A stretch of DNA of 32,438 nt from Rhodocyclaceae bacterium (GTDB taxonomy: Bacteria; Pseudomonadota; Gammaproteobacteria; Burkholderiales; Rhodocyclaceae), in contig DAIDAU010000418.1 in NCBI GenBank assembly GCA_027310465.1, forward strand, positions 1 through 32,438, read 5' to 3'. How positions within the stretch are numbered: position 1 is the stretch's first letter; each line of letters opens with the position of its first letter. The notes beneath the pieces were generated by a model. The model saw only the letters and a program-made list of their open reading frames with translations, had not been told where the DNA came from and made no database searches. The position numbers were made by a program, and so were the translations under genes. Positions 17,226 to 26,947 of the stretch are shown in pieces.

Positions 17226-18041
17226 CTAGTAGCAGTGTTCGGGCGCGGGGTAGCTGCCGTCCTTGACGGCCTTGATGTAGAGCGAGACGGCGCCCTCGAT
17301 GCTTTGCGCATCGGCCATGAAATTGCGCACGAAGCGGCCCTTCTTGCCGGGATAGACGCCGAGCATGTCGTGCAGCACCAGCACCTGGCCGTCGCAGTCG
17401 GGGCCGGCGCCGATGCCGATGGTGGCGCAGGCCTGCAGTTCGTGGGTGATCTCGCTGGCCAGCATGGCCGGCACCATCTCCAGCACCATCAGCGTGGCGC
17501 CGGCCTGCTCGAGCGCATGGGCGTCGGCCTTCATGCGCCTGGCGTTCTCCTCGCCGCGGCCCTGCACGTGGTAGCCGCCCAGCGCATGCACCGACTGCGG
17601 CGTCAGGCCGATGTGCGCGCACACGGGGATGCCGCGCTCGACGAGGAAGCGCACCGTCTCGGCCATCACCTGGCCGCCCTCGATCTTCACCATCTCGGCG
17701 CCCGCGGCGAGCAGCCGCACGGCGTTCCGCAGCGCCTGCTCCTTCGATTCCTGGTAGCTGCCGAACGGCATGTCGGCGACGCACATCGCGCGCTGCGCCA
17801 TGTGGCCGACGCATTCGGTGTGATAGACCATCTGGTCGATGGTCACCGGCAGCGTGGATGTCTTGCCCTGCACGACGTTGCCGAGCGAATCGCCGACCAG
17901 CATGACGTCGACGCCGCAGCGGTCCTCGAGCGCCGCGAAGCTCGCGTCGTAGGCCGTGAGCATGGCGATCCTCTCGCCGTCGCGCTTCATGCGCACGAGC
18001 TCGGGCAGGGTGATCGGCTTGTTGCTGGCGAGGTAGGTCAT
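17226..18041 (-). CDS. panB: 3-methyl-2-oxobutanoate hydroxymethyltransferase
   Basis: [69 protein letters not shown]. Confidence 0.96.
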   Translation of the reverse strand: MTYLASNKPITLPELVRMKRDGERIAMLTAYDASFAALEDRCGVDVMLVGDSLGNVVQGKTSTLPVTIDQMVYHTECVGHMAQRAMCVADMPFGSYQESKEQALRNAVRLLAAGAEMVKIEGGQVMAETVRFLVERGIPVCAHIGLTPQSVHALGGYHVQGRGEENARRMKADAHALEQAGATLMVLEMVPAMLASEITHELQACATIGIGAGPDCDGQVLVLHDMLGVYPGKKGRFVRNFMADAQSIEGAVSLYIKAVKDGSYPAPEHCY

Positions 18042-18043
18042 GG

Positions 18044-18394
18044 CTATCCGCCGCGGAAGATGAAGTACACGGCCCCCAGAATACACAATCCCGCCCAGAG
18101 ATAGTCGAGCTTGAGCGGCTCTTCCATGTAGAGCACGGCGAAGGGCACGAAGATCGACAGCGTGATCGCCTCCTGCAGGATCTTGAGCTGGCCGAGGTCG
18201 AGCTCGGAGTGGCCGATGCGGTTGGCCGGCACCTGGATCAGGTATTCGAACAGCGCGATGCCCCAGGAGGACAGCGCCGCGATCCACCAGGCGCGGTCGG
18301 AGAGGTTCTTCAGGTGCGCGTACCAGGCGAAGGTCATGAAGATGTTCGAGGCAGCCAGCAGCAGGGCCGTCTGCACGATGACGGGGATATTCAC
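18044..18394 (-). CDS. DMT-superfamily DUF486 protein
   Basis: GTG start overlapping the folK stop; [59 protein letters not shown] is DUF486-typical. Confidence 0.88.
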   Translation of the reverse strand: MNIPVIVQTALLLAASNIFMTFAWYAHLKNLSDRAWWIAALSSWGIALFEYLIQVPANRIGHSELDLGQLKILQEAITLSIFVPFAVLYMEEPLKLDYLWAGLCILGAVYFIFRGG

Positions 18395-18873
18395 GAAGCG
18401 AGCCGCTCGATATGCTGCTCGGCGCAAGCCCGCAGCAGCGGGGCGATGGCGCCGTGTCCCGGAATGACGAGGTCCGGCGCGATCTCGGCGAGCGGCGCCA
18501 GCACGAAGGCGCGCTGGTGCATGCGCGGATGCGGCAGGACCAGCGCCGGCGTGTCGACGACGTGCTCGTCGTGCAGCAGCAGGTCGAGGTCGAGCGTGCG
18601 CGGCGCGTTCTTGACGCTGCGCCGGCGGCCGAACTCCTGCTCGATCCCGAACAGCTCGTCGAGCAGCGCCTGCGGCGCCAGCCGGGTCTCCAGCGCGGCG
18701 ACGGCGTTGATGAAATCGGGCTGGTTCCTGAGGCCGACCGGCGCCGTGCGATAGAGCGACGACACCGCGACGCACTTCGTCAGCGGGATGCTGCCGAGCG
18801 CCGCGATGGCGGCCTTGACCGTGAGCTGCGGATCGTCGAGGTTGGCGCCGAGCGCCACGTACGCCAGCGTCAA
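18391..18873 (-). CDS. folK: 2-amino-4-hydroxy-6-hydroxymethyldihydropteridine pyrophosphokinase
   Basis: TTG start overlapping the pcnB stop; [67 protein letters not shown]. Confidence 0.94.
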   Translation of the reverse strand: MTLAYVALGANLDDPQLTVKAAIAALGSIPLTKCVAVSSLYRTAPVGLRNQPDFINAVAALETRLAPQALLDELFGIEQEFGRRRSVKNAPRTLDLDLLLHDEHVVDTPALVLPHPRMHQRAFVLAPLAEIAPDLVIPGHGAIAPLLRACAEQHIERLAS

Positions 18874-20210
18874 TCCGCCGCCTCCGGCGCGGCGGCGCCT
18901 TCCGCCGCCTTGCGGCCGCGCCCGCGGCTGCGGCGCCGCTTCTTGCCGCTGTCCGGCAGCAGCATCGCTTCGCGCCCGGCGTGGTCGCCGGCGATGAACT
19001 TCGTCCACCAGTCGGCCAGTTCCTGCGGCACTTCGCCGCTTTCGGCGCGCAGCAGCAGGAAATCGTAGGCGGCGCGGAAGCGCGGCTGCTCGATCATGCG
19101 CAGCGGCGACTTGCCGGCGCGCTTGTCGAAGCGCGGCTGCAGCAGCCAGATGTCCTTGATGTCGCCGGCGACGCGGCGCGTGATGGCGAGCTTCTCGGCC
19201 TGCTGGTCGAGCACCTCGTCCATCGCCGCGAACAGCGCGGGTACCGGCAGCTCCTTGGCGTTCTTGCGCTCCTCCCAGTTCGCCAGCACCTCGTGCCACA
19301 GCAGCGTGGCGAACAGGAAGCCCGGCGAGGTCGGCTTGTCGGCCCGCACGCGCGCGTCGGTGCTGGCGAGCGAGAGCATGACGAACTTCTCGCCGAGCGG
19401 CTGCTCGAGGATGACGTCGAGCAGCGGCAGCAGGCCGTGGTGCAGGCCCTCGGCGCGCAGGCGCTGGAGCGATTCGACGGCGTGGCCGGAGAACAGCAGC
19501 TTCAGCATCTCGTCGAACAGCCGCGCCGGCGGCACGTTCTCCATCAGGCCGGCCAGCTCCTTGATCGGCGCGCGCACGGCGGGGTCGAGCGTGAGGCCGA
19601 GCTTGGCCGACAGCCGCACGGCGCGCAGCATGCGCACCGGGTCCTCGCGGTAGCGGCTCTTCGGGTCGCCGATCATGCGCATGGTCTTGTTCTTGAGATC
19701 GTCGACGCCGCGGTGGTAGTCGTAGACGAGCTCGGTGACCGGATCGTAGTAGAGCGCGTTGACGGTGAAGTCGCGGCGCGCCGCGTCCTCCTCCATGCTG
19801 CCCCAGATGTTGTCGCGCAGCACGCGGCCGTGCTCGTCCTTCAGCGTGTTTTCGTCGTGCGCGGCGCGGAAGGTCGACACCTCCATGGTTTCCGGACCCA
19901 TCATGACGTGCACGATCTGGAAGCGCCGGCCGATGATGCGGGAGCGGCGGAACAGCGCCCGCACCTGGTCGGGCGTGGCGTCGGTGGCGACGTCGAAATC
20001 CTTCGGCTCGATGCCGGCGATGAGGTCGCGCACGGCGCCGCCGACGATATAGGCCTTGTGGCCGGCTCCCTGGAGGGTTTCGCAGACGCGCTTGGCGTTG
20101 AAGGAGACGAGCGCGCGGTCGATGCCGTGGCGGGCGTGCGGAATGGTCGCCGGCTCGTGCCGGCTCGGGGCGTCGCGCCGGAAGACGCGGCGCAGCAGCT
20201 TGCGGATCAT
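18870..20210 (-). CDS. pcnB: poly(A) polymerase I
   Basis: AYIVGGAVRDLIAGIEPKDFDVATDATPDQV, RRDFTVNALYYDP, RYREDPVRMLRAVRLSAKLG; basic C-terminal tail. Confidence 0.95.
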   Translation of the reverse strand: MIRKLLRRVFRRDAPSRHEPATIPHARHGIDRALVSFNAKRVCETLQGAGHKAYIVGGAVRDLIAGIEPKDFDVATDATPDQVRALFRRSRIIGRRFQIVHVMMGPETMEVSTFRAAHDENTLKDEHGRVLRDNIWGSMEEDAARRDFTVNALYYDPVTELVYDYHRGVDDLKNKTMRMIGDPKSRYREDPVRMLRAVRLSAKLGLTLDPAVRAPIKELAGLMENVPPARLFDEMLKLLFSGHAVESLQRLRAEGLHHGLLPLLDVILEQPLGEKFVMLSLASTDARVRADKPTSPGFLFATLLWHEVLANWEERKNAKELPVPALFAAMDEVLDQQAEKLAITRRVAGDIKDIWLLQPRFDKRAGKSPLRMIEQPRFRAAYDFLLLRAESGEVPQELADWWTKFIAGDHAGREAMLLPDSGKKRRRSRGRGRKAAEGAAAPEAAD

Positions 20211-20354
20211 GCGGATGGTGAAGGCGGAAAGGTCTCAATGATACCGGAAGTCCCTGACCTGCCGGCAGTTATGCGCTGCGGCCGCCGTCCGGAAGGGCCT
20301 TGCGGGATGCATGGCGAACCGCCGCCGAGGCGCCCGGAACGGCGGGCGAAGCGC

Positions 20355-21821
20355 CTACGCGGCGGCGCAAAGGCAGGCGTCGGCGCAGGCGCCGCTGCAC
20401 GTGCAGCCGTAGCAGACCGCGCGGTTCTTGCCGAGATTCTTCGCCTGGTACATGGCTTCGTCCGCATGGCGGGCGATGGCGATCGAATCCTCGCCGTGAT
20501 CGGGAAACAGGCTGATGCCGATGCTGGCGCCGATGCGCCCCTCGGCCCCGCCGAGATCGACGGGACGGTTCAGCGCCGCGATGACGTCGCGGGCGACGTG
20601 CATGGCGTGCGCCGCGGAGGAGACGTCCTGGAGCAGGATCGCGAACTCGTCGCCGCCGAGGCGCGCCACCGTGTCGGTTTCGCGCCGCGACGTCTCGAGC
20701 CGCACGGCGACTTCCTGCAGCACGCGGTCGCCGCCGGCATGTCCGAAGCGGTCGTTGATCGGCTTGAAATCGTCGAGGTCGACGTAGAACAGCGCGAACT
20801 TCGTGCGTTCGCGCACGGCGCGGGCGATCGCCTGCTCGATGCGGTCGGCGAACAGCGCCCGGTTGGCCAGGCCCGTCAGGGGATCGTGCAGCGCGAGGCG
20901 CTCGATCTTTTCGCGCGCCAGCATCTCGGCGTCGAAATCCTTGTCGACGCTGGTGTAGCTGACCACGGCGCCGTCGGCGTCGACGATCGGCGTGATGGTC
21001 TTGAAGATGTGGAACAGGGAACCGTCCTTGCGTCGGTTCACCATGTGGCCCTGGAAGGGAGCGCCGCTGCGGATGGTCGTCCAGAGGCGCTCGTAGAACG
21101 CGCGGTCCTGCTTGCCCGAGCCGAGCACCGAAAAGTTGCGGCCCACCAGTTCCGCAGCCGCGTAGCCGCACAGGCGCTCGAACGCCGGATTGACGTAGCG
21201 GATCGCGCCGTCCGGCGCCGCCAGGGAAATCGGATCGGCGGAGTGCTCGACGATGCTCGACAGCTCCTTGAGCTTGAGTTCGGCCGTGACGCGCTGCGTG
21301 ACGTCGATCAGCACCAGGTTGCAGGTACGGTCCATCTCGTCTTCGACGGCGATGACTTGCAGGCGGCGCTGCGGATGGGGCTCGGCCGCCTCGACATCGA
21401 CTTCGCAGGACTGCTCGACGCGGCTGGCGAAGACCTGTTCGATGAAGGCCCGGAAGATCGGGCGCGAAGCCTCGCACATGAATGTTTCCAGCTTGAGGTG
21501 CCGCAGGTGGGCGCGCTGGAAGCCGAGCAGCTTGGCGGCGGCGAGGTTGGCGCGCGCGATGCCCCCGTCGTGGCGGACGGTGAGATAGGCGACGGGCGAG
21601 AGGTCGTAGAGCGCCGAAAAGCCAGCCAGGATGCGTTCGATTTCATGGCCGATCGATTCCTGCTCGCGATAGCGGGCGTCCCGGTGCGCCAATTCGCGCA
21701 GCATTTCGCGAAGCAGCGCCGCGGCCTGGGCGGTGATTTCCGACGGATGCGACGGCAGGCGTTCGAGCCAATCTTCGACCTGGCCGGCGATAGCGTCGGT
21801 CAGACGCGGATTCGCATTCAT
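20355..21821 (-). CDS. PAS-containing diguanylate cyclase with Cys-rich C-terminal tail
   Basis: PAS motifs; VDLDDFKPINDRFGHAGGDRVL, I-site RETD five residues before GGDEF; C-terminus CYGCTCSGACADACLCAAA. Start at ATG 21821 with AGGGGAG upstream. Confidence 0.92.
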   Translation of the reverse strand: MNANPRLTDAIAGQVEDWLERLPSHPSEITAQAAALLREMLRELAHRDARYREQESIGHEIERILAGFSALYDLSPVAYLTVRHDGGIARANLAAAKLLGFQRAHLRHLKLETFMCEASRPIFRAFIEQVFASRVEQSCEVDVEAAEPHPQRRLQVIAVEDEMDRTCNLVLIDVTQRVTAELKLKELSSIVEHSADPISLAAPDGAIRYVNPAFERLCGYAAAELVGRNFSVLGSGKQDRAFYERLWTTIRSGAPFQGHMVNRRKDGSLFHIFKTITPIVDADGAVVSYTSVDKDFDAEMLAREKIERLALHDPLTGLANRALFADRIEQAIARAVRERTKFALFYVDLDDFKPINDRFGHAGGDRVLQEVAVRLETSRRETDTVARLGGDEFAILLQDVSSAAHAMHVARDVIAALNRPVDLGGAEGRIGASIGISLFPDHGEDSIAIARHADEAMYQAKNLGKNRAVCYGCTCSGACADACLCAAA

Positions 21822-22208
21822 ACGCTCCCCTGAGAGGTGCGAGCTGCTGGGCACCGTGGATTGCAACTTCGACGACGACGAGTTTGCACCGGCATTCCGG
21901 CGATGGCAATGCCATGTGCCGCGAAACTCGGCGCTACCTATTCGTCAACTCCATCAGGGCCTTTCGTCATGGGCTTGACGCGGCGCCGCGCCACGGCTGG
22001 CTCTTGGGTCGATTAGCAATCTATGATATTTGACGTGGTTATTAGCGGATAGATACAAACCATTTTTGATACCTACTAAAGTTCGTTAGAGTGACGGCCG
22101 TTTGAACAGCGAATGCATTTCGCCGTCGACGACTTTCAGCCGCAGGCGCAGCAAGGTCGATCACGCGGGATATTCACAACCATTCCCTGACAGGGAGGAG
22201 GCAACAAG

Positions 22209-23474
22209 ATGAAAGCAACGAAGATCGCGATTCTGATCGGCGCGCTGGGGCTGTCCGCGTCGGCATTCGCCACGGACGGATATTTTTCCCATGGCTACGG
22301 CATGAAGTCCAAGGGCATGGCAGGCGTCGGCATCGCCCTGCCGCAGGACGCGCTGGCGGCCGCCACCAACCCGGCCGGCATGGTGATGATCGGCGACCGT
22401 CTGGACTTGGGTCTCGACTATTTCCGTCCGGTGCGCGACGCGGAGATTACCGGGAACGGTGCTGGCTTGAACGGTAGCTACGATGGCAACGGCAAGCGGG
22501 ACTTCCTCATTCCCGAGTTCGGCTACAACAAGATGCTGGGTTGGGACATGGCGGTCGGGGTCAGCGTCTATGGCAACGGCGGCATGAACACCAAGTACAA
22601 CACGAACCCGTTCGGCGCGTTCGGCGCCACGAATCCGGGCGGCGTCAATCTCGAACAGCTGTTCATCGCACCGACCTTCGCAATGAAGCTCAACAAGACG
22701 AATGCGGTCGGCGTCTCGTTGGTCTACGGCTATCAGCGCTTCAGCGCGACGGGCTTGGAACCCTTCGCAAACGCCTTGTACTCGGCGAATCCGAACAACA
22801 TGACCAACAAGGGCACGGACAAGACCAACGGCTGGGGTGTGCGTATCGGCTGGACCGGACAGGTCTCCGACAGCGTTACGCTCGGGGCTACCTACGCCTC
22901 GAAGATCAAAGGCACGTTCAGCAGCTACAGCGGCTTGTTCGCGGGTGGCGGAAGCTTCGACATTCCCGAGAACTACGGCGTCGGCATCGCCGTGAAGGCG
23001 ACGCCGGCGTTGACCATCGCCGCCGACATCAGGCAGATCAACTACGGCAAGGTCAAGGCCATCGCCGATCCGCTGGCTAATCTGGCGACTGGTAATGCTT
23101 TCGGCACGAGCAACGGTCCCGGCTTCGGCTGGCGCAACATGACCGTCTACAAGCTGGGCGCCAGCTATGAGTACTCCAAGGATCTGACCTTGCGTGCCGG
23201 CTACGGCTTCGGCCGCCAACCGATTCCGACGAGCGAGACCCTCTTCAACATCCTGGCGCCGGGCGTGGTGGAGAACACCGGGACCTTGGGTGCTACTTGG
23301 ACGCTGGCGAACAAGAACGAGCTGACGGTCGCCTACATGCACGCCTTCAAGAAGACGGTTAATGGTTCGGGCTCCATTCCCCCCGGCGCGCCTCCAGGCG
23401 GCTTCGGCGGTGGCGAAGCCAACATCCGCATGTACGAAGATTCCCTCGGCATCGCCTATGGCATCAAGTTCTAA
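22209..23474 (+). CDS. OmpP1/FadL/TodX-family outer membrane channel
   Basis: Signal peptide; ATDGYFSHGYGMKSKGMAGVGIALPQDALAAATNPAGM; beta-strand-rich, terminal aromatic (YGIKF). Confidence 0.9.
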   Translation: MKATKIAILIGALGLSASAFATDGYFSHGYGMKSKGMAGVGIALPQDALAAATNPAGMVMIGDRLDLGLDYFRPVRDAEITGNGAGLNGSYDGNGKRDFLIPEFGYNKMLGWDMAVGVSVYGNGGMNTKYNTNPFGAFGATNPGGVNLEQLFIAPTFAMKLNKTNAVGVSLVYGYQRFSATGLEPFANALYSANPNNMTNKGTDKTNGWGVRIGWTGQVSDSVTLGATYASKIKGTFSSYSGLFAGGGSFDIPENYGVGIAVKATPALTIAADIRQINYGKVKAIADPLANLATGNAFGTSNGPGFGWRNMTVYKLGASYEYSKDLTLRAGYGFGRQPIPTSETLFNILAPGVVENTGTLGATWTLANKNELTVAYMHAFKKTVNGSGSIPPGAPPGGFGGGEANIRMYEDSLGIAYGIKF

Positions 23475-23501
23475 CGGCCGATCCGGCATCCTGTAGTTCC
23501 G

Positions 23502-23533
23502 AAAGGCCGAAGGCATCCGCTTTCGGCCTTTTT
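23502..23533 (+). terminator. Rho-independent terminator
   Basis: AAAGGCCGAA-9 nt-TTTCGGCCTTTTT. Confidence 0.82.
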
Positions 23534-23582
23534 CATTCGTTCCCCCAAAACCATCAGCTCGTTGCTGAATAAGGAGAGAGAC

Positions 23583-24494
23583 ATGCCCAAAATCTGGAAA
23601 CTGCTGGCCGCATTGGTCGTCGCGCTATCCATGCACGTCGCCCAGGCGGACGACGCGCTGCTCAAGCCTTTCGTGCTCGCGTCGAAGGGCCCGGGCGACC
23701 TGGCGCAGAAGGTGGAGGCCGCCAAGGCTGCCCTGGCGTCCCACGGCTTCGCGGTGCTCGGCAGCTATTCGCCGTATGCGAACGCCACCGTCATCGCGGT
23801 GACCGACGACAGCCTGCGCGCGGCCGCAGCGAAATCGGATCACGGCGGTTTCGGTGCGGCGCAGCGCGTCGCCGTGACCAAGGTGAAGGACGAGGTCCAG
23901 GTGTCGTACACCAACCCGATCTACATGGCGAACGCCTACCGCATGTCGGCGGATCTCAAGGACGTCGCGGCGCGGCTGCAGGCCGCGCTCGGCCGGGTCG
24001 AGGAGTTCGGCGCCAACGGCCTGAGCGCCGACAAGCTGCGCAAGTACCACTACACCTTCGGCATGGAGTACTTCACCGAACCCAACGAGCTCGCCACGTA
24101 CGGCAGCCACGATGAGGCGGTGAAGGCGGTGGAAAGCGGCCTGGCGACGGCGAAATACGGTGTCGGCAAGGTCTACCGCGTCGATGTCGCCGGCAAGAAG
24201 GAGACGCTGTTCGGCGTCTCCATGAAGGGCGAGGGCGACACCAAGTTCATGGACGACAAGTACATCATGAGCGAGATCGACTTCAAGGACGTCAAGTCGA
24301 CGGCGCACCTGCCCTACGACATCCTCGTCTCGGACAACAAGGTCTACGCGCTGTATGCGCGCTTCCGCATCGCCGAAAGCTTCCCGGACCTGTCGATGAT
24401 GGGCGCCAACAGCTTCATGAACATCATGAAGTCGCCCGAAGCGATCCGCCGCGCGCTCGCGCTCACGGTGGGCGGCAAGGAAGACGCCCGCTAA
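23583..24494 (+). CDS. periplasmic protein of unknown function (N-terminal part weakly DUF302-like)
   Basis: GGAGAG RBS; signal peptide ending near VAQADDA; LASHGFAVLGSYSPYANATVIAVTDDSLRAAAAK. Confidence 0.75.
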   Translation: MPKIWKLLAALVVALSMHVAQADDALLKPFVLASKGPGDLAQKVEAAKAALASHGFAVLGSYSPYANATVIAVTDDSLRAAAAKSDHGGFGAAQRVAVTKVKDEVQVSYTNPIYMANAYRMSADLKDVAARLQAALGRVEEFGANGLSADKLRKYHYTFGMEYFTEPNELATYGSHDEAVKAVESGLATAKYGVGKVYRVDVAGKKETLFGVSMKGEGDTKFMDDKYIMSEIDFKDVKSTAHLPYDILVSDNKVYALYARFRIAESFPDLSMMGANSFMNIMKSPEAIRRALALTVGGKEDAR

Positions 24495-24527
24495 GGCAGC
24501 CCGCGTCGCGCGATCGGCGCACGAACG

Positions 24528-24569
24528 GCGCCGGACTGCCCGAGCAGGGCGTCCGGCGCCTTTTCTTTG
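24528..24569 (+). terminator. Rho-independent terminator
   Basis: GGCGCCGGAC...GTCCGGCGCC with inner GCCC/GGGC, followed by TTTTCTTT. Confidence 0.87.
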
Positions 24570-24690
24570 CGGTGGCGGCGCCGCCGCGCATGGCCGCTCC
24601 CGCCGAGCCGGAATCGACGATCTATCGCACGTTGGAGCCGAGCGCCGCTCCGCGGCGCGGGACGCTTCCCCGCAGCGCGGCGGCCGGGCC

Positions 24691-24765
24691 AAAAAAAACC
24701 TCGGGACGCGCTGAGGGAGCGGCCCGAGGGAGGGGATGATCGGCTGCTACCGAGCAGTAGAGCCG
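24691..24765 (-). ncRNA. candidate small RNA ending at an intrinsic terminator
   Basis: Minus strand: TAGACT-16 nt-TACAAT (24772-24799), hairpin CGGCTCTACTGCTCGGTAGCAGCCG, linker AUCAUCCCCUCC, terminator CCTCGGG...CCCGAGG with T8. Confidence 0.42.
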
Positions 24766-24870
24766 GTTCGTATTGTATCGCCGGGAACGCAACAGTCTAT
24801 CAATTATGCGACTGTCGGCATAAGGGCGCGAAGCCGGGGCCGTCTGCTGCCGCCTGGACGTGGGACGGGG

Positions 24871-25524
24871 TCAGGCGCCCGGCGTCAGGCCCCATTCGGC
24901 CACGCCGTCCGCGACCCGCACGGCGTCATAGCCTTCCCTGCGCAACTGGCGCACGGCGTCCTGGGCCATCAGGCAGTACGGTCCGCGACAATAAGTGACG
25001 ATCTGCTTGTTCTTGGGCAGTTCGTCGAGGCGCCGATGCAGTTCGGCCAGGGGGATCGAGCGCGCGAACGGGAAGTGCGCGGCGAGATATTCCTCGACCG
25101 GCCGGACATCCAGCACGACCACGTCGCCGCGCTTAGCCAGATGCAGCAGCGTGTCGCGATCGTACGGCAGTTGGTGCTGCGGCTCGGCCGTCGGGTTCTT
25201 CAGCGTCGCCTGCACCTCGACCAGCCGGTTCTCGGCGAGCGAGTGGATCGCCACCCAGAACCCGGCGACGCTCGGATCGACCAGCCGGTAGTAGATGTGC
25301 TTGCCGCGCCGCGCCGTCGCCACCAGGTTGGCCAGGCGCAAGGCGCGCAGATGGGCGCTCGCGAGCTTCATGCTGACCGCCGCTTCCTCGGCCAGCGCTT
25401 CCACGGACTTCTCGCCCTGGCAGAGCAGGTCGATGATCTCCAGCCGCTTGGGACTCGATACGGCCTTTCCGATGCGGGCGGCCTGTCCGTACAGGACGTC
25501 CTTGGTCTTGCGCGTGGTCTTCAT
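24871..25524 (-). CDS. ArsR-family regulator fused to a rhodanese domain
   Basis: wHTH SSPKRLEIIDLLCQGEKSVEALAEEAAVSMKLASAHLRALRLANLV; rhodanese VVVLDVRPVEEYLAAHFPFARSIPL...VTYCRGPYCLMA. Confidence 0.93.
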   Translation of the reverse strand: MKTTRKTKDVLYGQAARIGKAVSSPKRLEIIDLLCQGEKSVEALAEEAAVSMKLASAHLRALRLANLVATARRGKHIYYRLVDPSVAGFWVAIHSLAENRLVEVQATLKNPTAEPQHQLPYDRDTLLHLAKRGDVVVLDVRPVEEYLAAHFPFARSIPLAELHRRLDELPKNKQIVTYCRGPYCLMAQDAVRQLRREGYDAVRVADGVAEWGLTPGA

Positions 25525-25598
25525 GGGTGGCGTTCCGCTCCGATGTGCGCTTGTCATGCGAGCGGAATTCTAGCAGGGGCGGTCCCCCGAATACCGGC

Positions 25599-26261
25599 TC
25601 AGCGCAGGCTGATCACCCGCCAGCCCGACTCCAGCGCATGTCTGCGCAACGTCTCGTCGGGATCGACCGCGACGGCGTTGGCGACCTTCTTCATCAGCGG
25701 CAGGTCGTTGTGCGAGTCGCTGTAGAACCAGCTGTCCTGGAACGAGCCCCACCACCAACCCAGCGACTCGAGCCAGGCCTCGACGCGCGCGATCTTGCCG
25801 TCCTTGAAGGCGGGCGTGCCGCGCGCCTTGCCGGTGAACTTCTCGCCGTTCCACGCCGGCACGGTGGCGATCAGGTGCGCGATGCCGAACTCGCGCGCGA
25901 TCGGGCCGGTGACGAAGCTGTTGGTGGCGGTGACGATGGCGACCAGCGCGTCGTCGTCGAGATGGCGCTGCACCAGGGCGCGCGCGGGAGCGCCGATGAG
26001 CGGGCGGATGCGCGTGGCGACGAACTCCTCGCGCCAGGCGTCGAGCTCCTCGCGCGCGTGGCGCGACAGCGGTGCCAGCTGGAAGTCGAGGAAGGCGTGG
26101 ATGTCGAGCGTGCCGGCCTTGTACTGCTCGTAGAACTCGAGGTTGCGGGCTTCGTGCACCTCGCGGTCGAGCACGCCTTTCGAGATGAGGAACTGCGCCC
26201 ACTCGAAGTCGGAGTCGCCGGCGAGCAGCGTGTTGTCTAGGTCAAAGAGTACGAGCTTCAT
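25599..26261 (-). CDS. HAD-IB (SerB-like) phosphatase
   Basis: MKLVLFDLDNTLLAGDSDFEW, VTATNSFVTGPIA, YSDSHNDLPLM. Confidence 0.9.
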   Translation of the reverse strand: MKLVLFDLDNTLLAGDSDFEWAQFLISKGVLDREVHEARNLEFYEQYKAGTLDIHAFLDFQLAPLSRHAREELDAWREEFVATRIRPLIGAPARALVQRHLDDDALVAIVTATNSFVTGPIAREFGIAHLIATVPAWNGEKFTGKARGTPAFKDGKIARVEAWLESLGWWWGSFQDSWFYSDSHNDLPLMKKVANAVAVDPDETLRRHALESGWRVISLR

Positions 26262-26947
26262 TCTTCCTCGGCATTGGGTTCGAATTGGAATTCCATGACT
26301 TCCTTGAGCAGCGGCAGCGTCGCCGGCCGCTGCTGCTCGAGGGTGGCGCGGTCGAGCGCGTCGAGCACGGCCATCAGCGACGGCAGGTCGCGGCGGCCGT
26401 GGCGCAGCAGGTAATTGACCAGGCTGGCGTCGACTTTCATGCCGCGCAGCAGCGCATGGCGCGCCAGCGCCGCCGACTTCTCCTCGTCGGAGAGCGGCTT
26501 CACCTCGTAGATCAGCGACTGGCCGACGCGCGTGCGCAGGTCCTCGCGCAAGGCGAGCTGCAGCGGCGGCAGCGGTCCCGCCAGCAGCACCGCGTGGCCC
26601 ACCAGCCGCGCCGCGTTGAAGGCGCGGAACAGGGCGACCTGCGCATCGGCGTCGAGGCGGTCGACGTCGTCGACGACCAGCAGGCCGCCGGGCGGCACGT
26701 TCATGTCGCCGCCGGCCGCGCCGGCTTCGATGGAGCGCGTTGGCCGCCGTGCCGCCGCCGCGCGCGCCGCGGCGCCCAGCAGGTGCGAGCGGCCGCTGCC
26801 GGCGGCGCCCCACAGATAAATCGCGTCGAAGTTGTCGGGATCGGCGAGCGCGCGCAGCCGGTCGACGAGTTCGGCATTGATGCCGGCGACGAAGTTGTCG
26901 AGCGTCGGGATCTGCTCCGGCTTGAGATCGAGCAGGAGCTGGCTCAC
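26258..26947 (-). CDS. hda: DnaA regulatory inactivator Hda
   Basis: GTG start; LDLKPEQIPTLDNFVAGINAELV, LWGAAGSGRSHLLGAA, LLVVDDVDRLDADAQVALFRAFN. Confidence 0.9.
   Translation of the reverse strand: MSQLLLDLKPEQIPTLDNFVAGINAELVDRLRALADPDNFDAIYLWGAAGSGRSHLLGAAARAAAARRPTRSIEAGAAGGDMNVPPGGLLVVDDVDRLDADAQVALFRAFNAARLVGHAVLLAGPLPPLQLALREDLRTRVGQSLIYEVKPLSDEEKSAALARHALLRGMKVDASLVNYLLRHGRRDLPSLMAVLDALDRATLEQQRPATLPLLKEVMEFQFEPNAEEE

Noticed and set aside
18981-21833. 950-aa + strand ORF, the second longest in the window
   Set aside because: Spans the antisense of pcnB and the diguanylate cyclase, both with complete motifs; compositional artefact of high GC.
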